Shown here: positions 33,999-46,631 of the stretch, one piece after another
Layout: each line of letters begins with the position of its first letter
Position numbering within the stretch: the first letter of the stretch is position 1
From: Tetrapyrgos nigripes
Taxonomy: Eukaryota > Basidiomycota > Agaricomycetes > Agaricales > Campanellaceae
Assembly (NCBI GenBank): GCA_013368315.1
Contig: JAACJM010000007.1
Location: forward strand, 434,001 to 498,000
Direction of reading: 5' to 3'
DNA length: 64,000 bases
Position numbers and translations under genes: made by a program
The notes under the pieces: model-generated
Databases searched by the model: none
What the model was told of the DNA's origin: nothing
What the model saw: the letters and a program-made list of their open reading frames with translations, nothing else

Positions 33999-35194
33999 AT
34001 GCGAGCTCCTACTCCCCAAGCAGCCTTCCCCCTCAACATTGTCAATCTTATCATCGACGAAGTACGTGACGTTCCATCTGCCTTGAAGGCATGCGCCCTG
34101 GTCTGTCGCTCCTGGCTCCCGCAGTCGCGCCAGCACCTCTTTCATAGTACCTTGTCATTCTCAAAGGACTCTCAGATCAAATCTTTTCTCCATTTGTGCT
34201 CGGACGCACACTGCACCCTCCATCTTGCTCGTACCAAAAACTTAACGATTGGATTGGCAGGCTCAGAACAAAAAGGGTAAGTCAACATCTACTCTAAGTT
34301 TGAACAACCTGACGCCCCACTAGCAGCGGTACCCATCTCTTCGGCCAGCTTCTCACATGGGAGTCTCCCGAAGGTGTTTCAGCCATGACAAAGTTTTTTG
34401 GCCATGTTCGGACATTGCGCGTCTTTCATGAGAATTGGTCCACGTTCGCAAAGTTTGCTGAATGCTAGCAACACAGTTGTTTATACGGGATTTTTGACTG
34501 TGACCACCCTTTTGTTGTCCGACGCCTATGAGACGCCGAGTTTGAGACCGGAGATGACTTCCTTAATTTGGTCTCTTCTTTTCCCGATATCGGAGTACTT
34601 CGAATTCGTCTGCAACGAATCACACTCAGGCGTTGCCCCGTAGCATCTCACATTGGAAGGAGTCCCAGGCTCCCTGATTCGCTTCACGCCATTAGTATCT
34701 GCAATCGGTACTATTGCCGGGGCAGCCCCGCTCTCGTCGAGGTTCTGACACCCTGCCCTTCATTAAAATCTTTCACGAGTGGCATTGGCCGAGTCGACGA
34801 CATGACGCAGGAATATGGCAAAGCAAATGGGAGGATTAGTAAAATCAGCCGATGAATCTCTGGAAGAACTGGTTCTTGCAGTCGAAGGCAAACTATCCAA
34901 CGGATCCCGCACACATGGATGAAATACTCCAACATTCTTATTTTTCCATGTTACAGAGGTTCAACTTTAAGTTATATACTTGGAAAGGAGAGGTCGAAGA
35001 GATGGAGAAAAAGAAGAATCAACTCGAAGCCAAGATGCCAAAATCGACAGCGAGACAAGTTTTGGAAGTGGAAAAAGTTTATATGTGAGTCCTTCGTTTG
35101 GTTCTAGTTTTCGAGTCACATTACTTACATGTTGCATATATGACCATTTTTAAGGGAACGTGAGAGGGCTACGACTCCTCTTCGGTTTAGGTAG
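33999..35194 (+). pseudogene. F-box-like gene, family copy C, broken and internally deleted
   Basis: Opens MRAPTPQAAFPLNIVNLIID and ALKACALVCRSWLPQSRQHL, then frames change several times: after AGSEQK (34275), at a TAG in FAKFAEC (34468), and near 34610. The region between LEELVLA and HMDEILQHSYFSM (near 34870-34915) lacks about 100 residues present in B. The conserved tail LYTWKGEVEEMEKKKNQLEAK and the final intron are kept, ending at TAG 35194. It stands directly behind copy B in the same orientation, so the two arose by tandem duplication. Confidence 0.8.
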
Positions 35195-35540
35195 GAGGAC
35201 TATTAGTTTTTGTAGTGCAGAGAGGAGCGTAGGGAGGAGAAGAAAACCAAGTCCTTACTGCCATAGTACTGGCCTATCTTTTTCTCGGTGTAAAGTAGCA
35301 TAGTAATTAAACGTCCGATCTCAATTTCCTCACATACTTTGAATTGTAGATGTCTGGACTTTAGTGCCAATGATATCACACTTCTACCGAACGTTGACCG
35401 ACTCAGAGCGACTCCAGTAATTCGAAATAACGTCGTCGTCGTCAACCCTGACTCATGCCTTTCTCAACTGTAGGTTGCTTGATGCTACGTGAGGCAATGT
35501 GAGGCAGCGAAGTCTTGCAGCTCAGTATAAGGAGTGATCG

Positions 35541-36955
35541 ATCCCAGTGAAAAACGACACAGAGCAGAGCCGACTGAAAACCGACCAAAATCGACTGTGT
35601 CCGGCCCCAGCTGAAATGGTGGGCCTTGTCGGCTCCAGTCGGTAGTAGTCGTAGGGACTCGTAGAATTTTACATGCAGCATGACAGATTCCGACTGGATC
35701 TGGCTTGACCCGACTGGTTTGCGCTGGTTACGGCACTCAGATAAACACCTGTAGTGTCAGATAGCGTCGGACCTGATCAGATTTCAGCGGGCATTTCATC
35801 TCGGACAGGATCAGAAATACATATAATTATCAGCTTCTACTACGTTACACGATATCTGACTATATCCAACTACAACTGCATAATACAAAGTCCAGATCCT
35901 AACAAGAAAACCAAAGGTGAACCAAGTTTACTAAGTCCGCAGTGGTGCAAAACACGAAGTGGAAGAGGGATAGAGACAGCGAAACTCTGAAAAGCAAAGA
36001 ATAAAAATGGCAACGAAAATAAATAAGAAGAGTACATACCATCCATTGTTCTTGCACTTATCGGCCGGTTTTCGACACGCCTAGAATCTAAATTAGTATT
36101 GAGTTAGGGACTACAGTAAAAGTCAAGACGAACCGCTTTAACTTCGAAGGTCTGTTGAGATCAAAGCTTAAAAAGTGAGACAGAAATCGAGGTAGAGACA
36201 AAAGACGGGTCAGCATTACTCAATCCCAAATGAAAGAAAGCATGTACACACCTGTAGTAGCCTATAATTCGGGCCAGGCTGTTACTTCAGTACCTTGGAG
36301 CATCCCATCCCCCCTGCCCGCATACAGCTTCGCCTAGCAAAGAGTTCCTACCACATATTCCATGTAACTATCTTCTAGAAGAATGGTCATCGGCTTGTTG
36401 ACGTGTTTGACGCGTTCTGGTAGGTTGTTATAGTGTTTGGTGGTATCTAAAGGGAGATAGAGCCTCGCACGTTAGCCCGCCATAGAGGAAAAGTCGAAAT
36501 GAAAATGCCATGGAGAAGAGAGGAGGGAGGTAGTATGGATAGTGGGAGAGAGCAGGAGGGAGGGAGAGAGGGCCCGGGGAGATGTGGTGGAAGGGACGAA
36601 AGGACGCGTCATCCACATTGCACAAAGCGGAGCTTGAATGTTGCGGAGTTTGAAAGAGCTGGTTTAGAGCCGGACAAGGACACCGAGTTTGGACTTAGAA
36701 AAAAAAAGAGGAGATGGCGCGATGACAGGGAATTCGAGGACGATAGATAGAATACGAAGAGGAAACCACTCTCTGTACGAGAGGATTCGATGGCGGAACT
36801 ACTCAGATATGCTCGGCATCAATCTGACCGAGTCCGAGGATTTCCGAAAAGTCCTTGCCGTATCGGATTTTATCTGTACAACTCAGTACAACTCGTATCT
36901 ACTCGGAAATTTCGACATCCAGTCGGATCTCGTCTGTGTCATTTTTCACTGGGCT
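35541..36955. mobile_element. hAT-like non-autonomous DNA transposon, 1415 bp
   Basis: Ends are inverted repeats of 36 bp with 31 matches, sharing CCCAGTGAAAAA-GACACAGA and CCGACTG (35541-35576 against 36920-36955). The flanks are AGTGATCG (35533-35540) and AGTGATCA (36956-36963), a 7-of-8 match, fitting the 8-bp target duplications made by hAT transposases. There is no transposase inside; the interior has only short frames and a purine-rich run near 36500-36600. Confidence 0.8.
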
Positions 36956-37192
36956 AGTGATCATTCGGGGCTAGGACGTCGGACGACAAGCTGCTATGAG
37001 TATGAGCTGTAGACTCCGGCCTGTGCTCGTTGCACGAAACCCTGAGGAATTACTTCATCGACGTCAGCGGCTCCCCATTGATGAACAAGATGGATTCTAT
37101 CATTGTGAAGCTGGTACTGGGATGTATGAACTGTGCTATCATACCAGACCTACTTCAAAAATATGTTACATCAAGTACTTTACTCCGTTTCT

Positions 37193-40100
37193 TTAATGTC
37201 CATGATCATACCAGTTTGTTACAAGATCCCAGTCGACTTTAGCCAGCATTTCATCATCGATCAGCTCAGGAATCCCGATGATCTGTATATCTTCTACCGG
37301 TGTGTCTTCTTCGGAAAGAAGCGGTGGATAGTCATTGAGCTGGATACACTCGGGTCAGTTCTGATCTGAATGACAGAATCATTGATTACTCACTGCCTTG
37401 ATTGCCTCGATTATATCCCCATAATTTCGAGAGCCTCCAGCCATCTGGACAAATACAAGCATATAACACCGATGCAATATGTTTATGTCCTTTCTATAAG
37501 CAGCACATAGAAAGTCGAAGAAGTATAAGATAGTTTGCTCCTTCTGGGCCCTAGTGGGATCAACAAGAAGTGCGCTACAGAGCCGATTTGCCTCACGAAT
37601 CAATCGAGCGAAAGGATCATCACGGGTCTGTGCTGAACATCAGCGATGAGTTAATGAGATACTTTTGAGAACTTGCCTTGTAAAGCCGTTCAGAAAGATG
37701 AATGAGACCAACAGAGAGAGAGAGGAGTTCGCTCTGTCTTGCAATAACTGAAGATCTCGTCACTACATAGTATACCCATCGTAAAAGATACCTCTGCAGC
37801 AAATGTGACAATTCTGCCCCAATGTCAAAATTGTTATCTCTGGGTACGGACTGCCAAGCTATGATGTAGTAATTGTGCCAGTATTCTGAGGCATACTGGG
37901 ATACTGTCTTTTTAGACGAAACTGAGTTGCTCATGCGGACATTTCCGAGGTGGGACATGAGGAGTTTGGAGCATGCGGACGCGAGATTTTTTTGAAAGTT
38001 GTGATGATCAAGAAGCCAGTCATCCCCACAACGGTCACGGTCTGTAAGAAAATCATCCAAAGATTTATGGATCAGCCGGAAGCGTTGTGACTCGTCGTAT
38101 ACAAGCAGACTGGAGAGTTTGTCACACAAATCAGGCAGCTTGCTGCTCCAATCGGCGCCTGTATACGATTCAAGCAAACTTTGGAGGAGGATTGTCCACT
38201 CTATGTTTTTGTCTGGGCGGGTGAACTTGATGAATCCAAGCAGAAGCCGTAGATCTCTTCTGATGTCTTCGTCTCCCTCTGCGGCGGCAATAGAACTGAG
38301 AGCAGTTTGATAGAGAGTGGTAAGTGCGCTCAGAGCACTAGTCGGTTCAGCCGTCCTCAAAACAATCTCGAGGCGAGTACAAGCGTATCCTCGTAAGAAC
38401 TTGAGGATTACTACTGCCCAAATGAAAAGCCCGCTGGCACGCTGTGCGAGTTCAGCAGCAGCATTCCTCTGGATACACATGTCTCGAAATCCTTTCTCGT
38501 TAATCGAAGACAACTCGTTCTCGATGTAGGATCTGATGTCCTCTCTGGTTTCCTGCGATAAAGTGTCCAGGGGAAACCGGTGAATATGTGGAAGCAGGTC
38601 CTGAGAGTCCGCGTTGCTAAACGCGGCACGAATGCGAGGTTTGGGGCGACTGGCGATGATGACTCGGATGTGAGGAAATGGTGCGAAGACATTGTCAGAG
38701 AAGAACTTTAAGAATTCGCGCAAGAATTCGTCATCTTTGCACTCGTCCAGACCATCAAAGATAATGGCAACGGGACCGTCCTTTTCCAGTGCGTCGCGGC
38801 ACTGGTCAAGAGGCTCAAGCACCAACTGCTCCAGCTGCAACCTCAGATCAGGGCTGAGTATCCTGCTTGTTTTCCGGAACGCGTCCGCAATGGCTTCTCC
38901 CAGACGAGCGTCAAAGAGTGCTAACTGATAAGCTAGCTCTCTGACTACGACCCGGGCTTCATCGAAAACTCCACGATCGAAGCGAATGAAAGCTGCAAGC
39001 CGACTACGAGTACCCATTTGTTGGATAATTTCAATCATGGTACCCATCAGCGAGCTTTTACCGCACCCAGCCACTCCATAAAGCCAGAACACTGACTCTT
39101 TCCCTTGAGTGGTCCAGCCGGTAATTTTGAGAAGGGACTGCTGACGTGTGCCGTATTTGCAATGTGCTATCGCTCCGGGAGATCTCGTGGACGGCGCCAG
39201 TCCAACGAGCTTTCTTTCCAGGTCTGCAGACAAAAGACCTTCACGAACAGGTCAGAAAGGTAAAAAGGACAACCCACTTGAGTACATACCTTGGGACATC
39301 GCCGCAACCAATGCTTTTGTCTCCAACACTGTCCGAGTAGCGAGACCCAGCTGACCTGTGGCGAATGCCTTTTCGAGTCCATTGAAATCGTCGGAAAATT
39401 TCTGTATCGTCCTTGAGGCCTCAAAATCTTCTAATCGGGCTATTAGAAAGAGGTTAATCGCCTAAATTTCCAAGATAGCGATTTTCTACGCACCTAGATA
39501 GCCTCGAGACCCATAATTAGCAATAAAGACCGAGCATTCTTTGGACTGCTTGACCATGGCGTCAATGACAGCGGAAAGCTTCTTGTCGCCTACTTGCTTA
39601 TAGAGGTCATTTTCCGTCGCAGTATTATAGGTCTTCATCATGAGATTGTACAAATTAACTAGCTGCGTATCCTTGTCGTGTTGATTCTCCATAACCTACA
39701 CACCGACGCCATGAGGATAGCTCACAAGAGTCATAATAGTTACTCCACCTGATATGCACTGGACACCACGAGCCATAAGCCCTTTGCAATGGGATGAATC
39801 TGGGCGCGTGTCAGTCAACATAGCACTAGATCTTAGAACGGAGCTCTTACATTGGCAATACTATCGAAAATACTCTGAACTGGTTTAATGACCTCGATGA
39901 CTTTTCCAATTCTTTCAGTCTGTCGTCTAAGATTTCCCAGAGAATTGCCCAAAGGATTCGACTCGGAACTGTCCGTCGCAGGTGTACTGAGCGCTTTGGA
40001 AGAGTCGTGGTCTACACTGGCAGCGGCACGAGTACTGGGAGTTTCAAGGCCTGGACTGGCAGCTTGACTGACTTCATTACGAGCAACTTGAGCTGACTCT

Positions 40101-40867
40101 GGGGTGTCCGCCATAGGTGTGCTAAGCACCTCGGGAGACCGGTTAACTGCAGCTCCAGTAGTACTAGAATCGTCGAGGTCCGGACTGGTGCCTCGAGTGA
40201 CTTCATTGAGAGTGACTTGGTTTGACTCCGAGTCGGAAGTGTTCACCGCAGACATACTGAGCGTTTTGAGGGAGTCGCGGTCTGCCGCAGCTGCAGTAGA
40301 CCTGTCGAGGCACGGACTGGCTACTCGAGTGACTTCCTGGCGAGTGACTTTGATGACCAACATCGGCCGATTTTCATCAGCTTTCCCTGGGTTCATACTA
40401 ATCGTTATTTCTGGTTGAGAGCGCGTAGAATGAATAAGCAAGACTTTGAGAACAGCACGACTAACACTCACCTTCTGACTCGCCGGCTTCCTTTAGCATC
40501 CGAGTTTCCACACTCGCACTCGCAAGTTTAAGGGGAGGTAGGATCCAGATCCGTCGGTAACGAAACAAGTCAAAAGATATGGCATGTATCGCATTGGAGG
40601 ATGTTCTGTAGTCAAGAGGTTCAGCACAGTACAACCTCCACTAGCAGATAAACCTACATAGTGGAACTCAAGTCCCAGCGACGCTCATACGGCCAGGAGC
40701 TCTTGTAGATTCCATCGCCGTAAGAAATCGTTACATAGCTCTTCTTGATATGTTTGGATGATATCCCTTCGGCGCGACAGACTACACAGCAAGTTAGCAA
40801 GTTTTTAACTGACACAAGCAACAACGCGCGCACCTTGAATGGACTTCAGCTGAAGACCAGGAGCCAT
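37193..40867 (-). CDS. C2-NACHT STAND protein (NLR-like), copy 1
   Basis: ATG at 40867 opens MAPGLQLKSIQ. Exons 40834-40867, 40658-40781, 40472-40605 form a C2-like domain (SYVTISYGDGIYKSSWPYERRW). The exon ending near 39851 is a Ser/Thr-rich linker and IEVIKPVQSIFDSIAN. Then follow IHPIAKGLWLVVSSAYQ, and QLVNLYNLMMKTYNTATEND, a helical N-terminal domain of fungal STAND proteins. The main exon (about 37677-39230) has the P-loop GVAGCGKSSL, Walker B AIIFDGLDEC and IIASRPKPRIR: a nephrocystin-3-like NACHT ATPase, thought in fungi to switch on non-self or stress responses. A GC-AG intron (37628-37676) leads to TRDDPFARLIREANR. A last exon (about 37193-37340) ends at TAA 37193. No WD, TPR or ankyrin repeats follow, so it is a short NLR. 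Sequence conserved with copy 2 continues to about 37000, so further 3' exons are possible. Confidence 0.85.
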
Positions 40868-42424
40868 AGCAAAGAGTATTTTTCACTGAAGAGACACAGT
40901 AGGAAGGAGGTGAAATTGGGCGATGAGAACAGAGAACACGTTTACGTTGCCAGGCTGTCTGTCACTGTATAAGTAGCACAAGCAGTACTGACAGCCAGGA
41001 TCCAACATGAGCGGTATGTGGAAGAGAGTCGATAAAGACAGCTCTGAGAAGCATTAAGGGACGAGATCTGGACTCTCCGATACCTTCTCTCCGTAAGAGC
41101 ATTGGCTTCTATCTAATAGTACCCATCGATTATCCACTTCGCGGTTAGGCCTTCTGCTGTCGGACAAGTCCGGCAGAGTTCGCAAAACTCCGTCAAGGCA
41201 TCCATATTGCGGAATCTGGTTGGTCTGTACCTGGAGGCACAGCGAGCTCATGACGCTTGGGGAGGGTCTTCGCTGAGTCCGGGGAATAGTATGGAGGCGC
41301 AGTCTCTGATAGAATGGAGTAGAAAGATCCCCTCGTTGTGTATACGTATGTTGTACATGAAAACACGTAGCTAGCGAGTAATACGCAGAAAATAGCGCAA
41401 TTTTCACTGGCCGATGAAGGTATGGGATGTCAGGAGATTTGGCAGGGCTTGAGAGAAAAGCTGGACGTAAGTAGCGGCGGACTCTGTGCACGATACTTGA
41501 TATTGAGACTACTAATTGCGTGGTTTGACATGTCGAGGGACGGAGAACGGAAAAGGAGCTATACATAGACAACAGTCAGCATAAGTAACCACCCTAGTTA
41601 ACGCAGCAACACAACATAATTGGTCGACCACGCACGTACTTACCTACCTCACAGTCAAGCACAAGCAACTTATTATTCCCACTGCATACACACGACTATC
41701 TGTGTATCGTCAGTCTGGATCCTCGAGGCTAGCTCCGACCCGACATTTGTTCGAGACCATAGACAGAACTACTCATTTTGGGCCAGAGAACTGAATAGGT
41801 TTGAAGGGCGGTAATATGAAGCAAGACCCGGAGTCATGGATGTAAGATGGAAAGATTGTGCGGTAGCAGCGCGGAGTTCAAATTCACTTAACCTCGTGAC
41901 CGTGCCGCGTACACACCCCTAATCTCGTCTCAACGTGAAAGCTTTCTGCCTACATAGGTTGGGAGTGTCAACCTCTGTCTTTTTAGCATCATTCAGATTT
42001 TTTTTTGCACCCAAATTCAAGTCAATCACTGATACTGGGTTTTCGCCAGTAATACAAGATGTTTGCTCAGGATCTTTCTATTGTCGGGACCATTCAATAC
42101 TCTTGCCCTTTTTACATGGATGATGGGCCAATTTTAAGTATAGGCTAAGTGCGATCGTCTTTATGCTGGATGAGATATGAACAAAGTATGAAGAAAGCAA
42201 CGAAGAATGTATTGAACAGGTTGGGAACATTTCTCGTCTTGGCATACCCACTCCTTCCCAAAATGAAAAGGAAGTGTTGAGTTCGACTGCGGACAATACA
42301 GCTTCACAAGGAGTTAAGAACTCGGACTGAGTCTATTCCAGTGTACATCTTCTAATCTATTAGATTGGCCACAACTCTCGAGGCATGCAGTATGGTCGAA
42401 TCCGGTATAGTTAGGAATAAATGA
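40868..42424. other. Upstream region of NLR copy 1; no gene accepted
   Basis: From 40868 to about 41490 the sequence matches the region upstream of NLR copy 2 (for example AACACGTAG-TAGCGAGTAATACGC near 41363 and 51726), so it is the duplicated 5' flank. A 172-codon frame at 41054-41572 lies within it but is not conserved as protein and is probably chance. Nothing is seen from 41600 to 42420. Confidence 0.5.
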
Positions 42425-44135
42425 TATTCTCCTCTTCATGTCCGATCCAAGTCCGAATTTGTACTACGGTCTCGATTCTCGTTATCGTGACTCTGAGCAA
42501 ATTCAAGCGGTGGCAACTGCACCGCGGCCAATGGCCATAATACAGCCTGCATAGCATAGTGTCCATGGTGTCAAGTATACTTCCACTTGGGATTCCCCAT
42601 GTTACTGTCTCTTGGAAAACCCAAGTCCCACTTCACAAGCTCCGCTAACCTTTCTTCACATTCACATTCACCTTCGCCCCCATTGTAACTTGTGGGAGTG
42701 TTTTGCGTTCGAAAACGCAAATTAATATCAAAAGAAATCTGGAAAGAGGGTACAAAACAAGTTATAATTACGCCATACGCACATCCCTCAAAGTGAAACA
42801 AAACGCAACAATTTTCGGCAACTGGCACACGATCGCGACACGGACGACACGACACGAACACGACCACGACTCCACGACACGCGCAAAAGCAACGCATGCG
42901 TAAAAATAGTAAATGTATGTCTATCGCAAGTCTATCTTTATGTCTATCCGGTTATAGAAGACAACGTGTCCTGACCACTGGCAGACATCCTGCTTCTGCG
43001 GAATGGGCAGAAATTAGAATCCGTATTCTGCGGATCCATACCTTTTTAGGATAGGATCGGATAAATCAGCACATACGGCCGGCGTTCACGCGTTCACGCC
43101 ATCACGGCAGGTTGGTCAGGTAACCAAACCAACCACCGTCAGACTTGGGCCGCACAACCTTGCGAGGAGATGGTCAATGTATAGGTCATTATCGATCATT
43201 ACTTATTGAAGAGAGAACGAACGTTCAACGTAAGTTCATATGTACTATTACTTATTAAAAGAAAGGAGGTAACAAGTCAAAGAAGTCGCACATCATACGC
43301 GAATCCAACGTGAATCCCAATTCCCAGATGGGAGTTTAGTTTAAGCAAGGCAGGTGTGGCCCCACACAACGGGAAATTGAGTTGACTGCTTGACGAGAAC
43401 TTATCAGTAAAATAACACTTTTGTAGAGGGTATAGAGGTATAGAGGAAGGGGGGCATGCACAGGACTATACCACCTATACGGCTCTATACGGTTAGGTGG
43501 TATAGTCCTGTGCATGCCCCCCTTCCTCTATACCTCTATACCCCCTACAAAAGTGTTATGTTACTGATTTGAACGCGATCGCGAATCCACGATACGCAAA
43601 AGCGAGCAAAAGTGGAAGACATACTAACTGCCAGTGACATCATCCGCGCATCCTGCCAAAGTATTCCTAGTTTAGCAAAGCTTGGAACATTGCAGTCGTA
43701 CTTACGCCTGATTCAAGTCCGAAGAGTCCTTCCCAACAGCTTGAGTGGATGGCACGCCGGGGCCGCAGTACTAAAATAAAACTCACTCGAAGTAAGATGA
43801 GTAGATAAAACAAGTCGAATCCCTGAGCATATTTTGAGCAACTAGGTCCGACACGAAGACGGAACAGACCATGGTAAAGAACAGAGCAAGAGCAAGAGCA
43901 AGAGCAGTTGCCAGTGTTGGCCAGTGTGCACTGGCATCTCCCGACGAATCATGAGAACAGTTTTGACGACAACGTGAAGCAGATGGGAGTTGCGCGCGTT
44001 TACTTGACTCCGAGTCAAAATTGGCAGGAAGGGTCAAGGAAGAAGCAAGAGGGAGAACTGCGCTGTTGGGATGTTGCTGGGGGCGAATCAAGCCGACAGC
44101 TTCCAAACACAATAAGACCAAATACCATCCCTTAA
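42425..44135 (-). repeat. Dispersed non-coding repeat, copy 3
   Basis: Reverse-orientation copy of the family at 18.5 and 22.2 kb, with the same block order from TTGACTCGGAG (near 44010) to ACAAATTCGGACTTGG and CGGACATGAAGAG (near 42437-42465). It carries a long palindrome (43403-43568) not found in the other two copies. Confidence 0.7.
43403..43568. repeat. Near-perfect 166-bp palindrome
   Basis: ATCAGTA-ATAACACTTTTGT to CACCTA (43403-43477) is repeated in reverse complement at 43494-43568 with about two mismatches, leaving a loop of about 16 nt centred on GGCTCTATACGG. Arms include a GGGGGGCATGCACAGGACTA block. It sits inside repeat copy 3 at a point where copies 1 and 2 have none of it, so it was inserted. 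Confidence 0.9.
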
Positions 44136-44390
44136 ACTGCTGCCATTACGTCGCGCTGCCAAACCCAGGCCTTCTTCTCTTTCTCGACGTCTACATTGTC
44201 GGTCTTGCTGGACTAGTTTGCCGTGTTACGCGCCTACGTCCTGGTGTCGACCGAACGCCAGAGGGTGCACACAGACACAGACACGGCGCTCAGCAATTAC
44301 TTAAGGAACGCGATTCAAAGTAACGAAAAACGGTACACGCAAAACTTTAGACCAGAACCCGGAAAAAGAGGAACATAGGAAGATAGGACC

Positions 44391-46631
44391 ATGGCAACAG
44401 ACCCCTACCATGCTGTCCAAGCTGAAATCCAAACCTCCTTACAAACGGCTAGTCAGCTGAGGGCGTCGTATGTTAGGATACGAAATATGGCTGTTAGAGA
44501 GGATAGTGAAGAGTTAATTTGGGCTAGGAATGAGGTATGTGGAAACTGCTTTGGCTTTCTCTACCTCTACTTGTTCTGCCTGCTTTTGCGTACCTTTACT
44601 TCTTTCTATCTTTGTGCCTTTGCGAGAGATGATTCTAATTTCTGATTCTCATTTTATGGTATCCCTTACCGCTATTCGTTTCACTCATTTTCACGACCCA
44701 CCACCCTCCAACGCAAATCTCGCCGACACTCACTGCACTGGCTGGCACTTTGGACGGACGGCAATGATACGGACGCGTAGCTCAAAGCAACGCTAGCAGC
44801 CCTAGAAGCCGACCTGGAAGATTTGGAGGAGAGTGTCAAGTGAGTACTTTCTGCGTTATGCTTTCATTGCTTCTCTGCTTCCTGCATTCTCTCTCTTCAT
44901 CCTCTCTCTTCCTGTCTATTTCTTTCCTTCTCCTACTATTCTATTTCCTTCCTTCTAACCTCAACGTTATACACGAAGCTGACGCCCCTTTCCCCTTTCC
45001 TCCAACCTACATCAAACCCAAACAAACAGAATCGTAGAACAAACCGGCCCACGCATGTTCGGTCTTGAAGAACATGAAGTCCAAGAACGTAGAAGATATG
45101 TGGAACGTGTCAGGGGGGAGGTTGAGGTGAGTTTCTTTGTCGGTGTGGTTGGGTTTTCGAGGTTTTTTGTTTGACTATTTTTCTATCTTTCCCTGTTTTT
45201 CTTTTTCTTTTTCCTTTTTGTTCCTATGTTTACGTTTTCGAGACACTGGCTGGTTTGGAGAGATGTTTGATGTTGGTCTTGCACCTCGGGTTGGGTGGTT
45301 GGAGAGAGATATTGGTATCGTTGGGGTTGCAAATTGATTCTGCTGGGTAGTGCGTAATCCCAGTGGTCGAGTTGTTCTCGTGTCGTGAAGACCTCAGACT
45401 TTTGTCGGGACGGCAACGGGAGCGGGAGCGGGAATGGGAAAGATCTACGCTTTGGCGTCAGCGTTGTCGTTGAGTCGTCGTTGAATTGTTGATTCATTAG
45501 TCGCTGGGTGTCGTTAGGCTAGTTGGTTGCCGGATGGGTTCACGCTGCACGGGCAGCACACACGGGCATGGACAATCCCGACCTTGTCGTCTCCTTATCG
45601 TCTTATTGTCTGCTTGGCTTCTGTGTATCTCCCTTCTCCGTTATTCATTTTTCGTTCTCATCAACCTCGTTCTCGTTCTCGTTCTACTCCTTCTCCTACT
45701 CCTTTCTTTCCCTCATATCTTGTAATTCTTGTTATCACTTTTCTGACGAAATAATGCAAGTCTAGAGCATGAGAGCCGAAGTATCTGGTCAACCACAACC
45801 ACAATCACAGCCCGCTAGTTTATCCAGAACGTCATCATTCCTAGGCGACATACGGGGGAGTCAACCAGGTACGCCACGTCCTGGTACTCCGCATTACAGG
45901 GATGGAAATGGAGGAGGAGGACACGGAGGAGGAGAGGACGATGATGATCAGAGTGCGTGGGCTAGGGAGGAACAACAGGTATTTTACCTTCTTTGATGTG
46001 ACACGACGCGACCCATACTGACGGACGACCTCTTCCCTTTCTCAACCTACTCAACCCCTCTGGTTCTCGTCCCGCTTCCTTCCCTCTTTCACTACCCACC
46101 CACCTATAGATGATGATCCGCGACCAAGACCGAACAATTGATTCTATCGCTGGTACCCTTTCTACGCTGGCTCAACAAGCCGGGTTGATGGGGCAGGAGA
46201 TCGGGGAGCATAATGAGTGAGTATTTTGAGTATCTGACATCCTGCTACCGTACCCCTATCTATGTCTTGGTCTTTTTTGTCTTTTTCTCTTTCGTTCTAC
46301 ACCCACACCCATACCTATTTCTCGTGCTTGCGTCCCCCTTCCGCGTTCCCTTTTTTTTCATTTTGCGTTTCACTCCCTCTCTCGATTTTGACTGGTTCAC
46401 TAACATAACCTTCTTTCTTCATACTTTACATCTCATTTCATCCTACTCGTACTCTGCAGACTCCTAACAGACCTCGAATCCGGTGTAGACCGTTCCTCCT
46501 CTCGCCTATCCGATGCGATGCAAAGAATGCGCAAATTTGCTCGAGAGACGGAACAAAAAGGGAGTGGATGGTGTATCGTGATTTTGGTGATCGTGTTGAT
46601 GGTGTTGTTGGTTGTGGTTATTCTGGTATGA
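44391..46631 (+). CDS. TLG1: Syntaxin-6 / Tlg1-type SNARE, six exons
   Basis: Exons 44391-44534, 44781-44839, 45030-45126, 45766-45978, 46110-46216, 46460-46631 sum to 792 nt, an exact 263-residue frame ending at TGA 46631. The N-terminus (DPYHAVQAEIQTSLQTASQL) is the syntaxin-6 type Habc helix start. A linker with Pro/Gly-rich repeats (PGTPRPGTPHYRDGNGGGGH) and acidic GEDDDD follows. The SNARE motif runs from MIRDQDRTIDSIAGTLSTLA to MQRMRKFARETEQ, and a C-terminal anchor (WCIVILVIVLMVLLVVVILV) ends the protein. In fungi Tlg1 is a Qc-SNARE for endosome-to-Golgi fusion. It is an intact housekeeping gene sitting between the two duplicated NLR genes. The 639-nt fourth intron is long. Confidence 0.9.

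Noticed and set aside
41054..41572. 172-codon minus-strand ORF upstream of NLR copy 1
   Set aside because: The region is conserved upstream of NLR copy 2 as DNA, but the frame is not kept there, so it is duplicated flank and not a gene.
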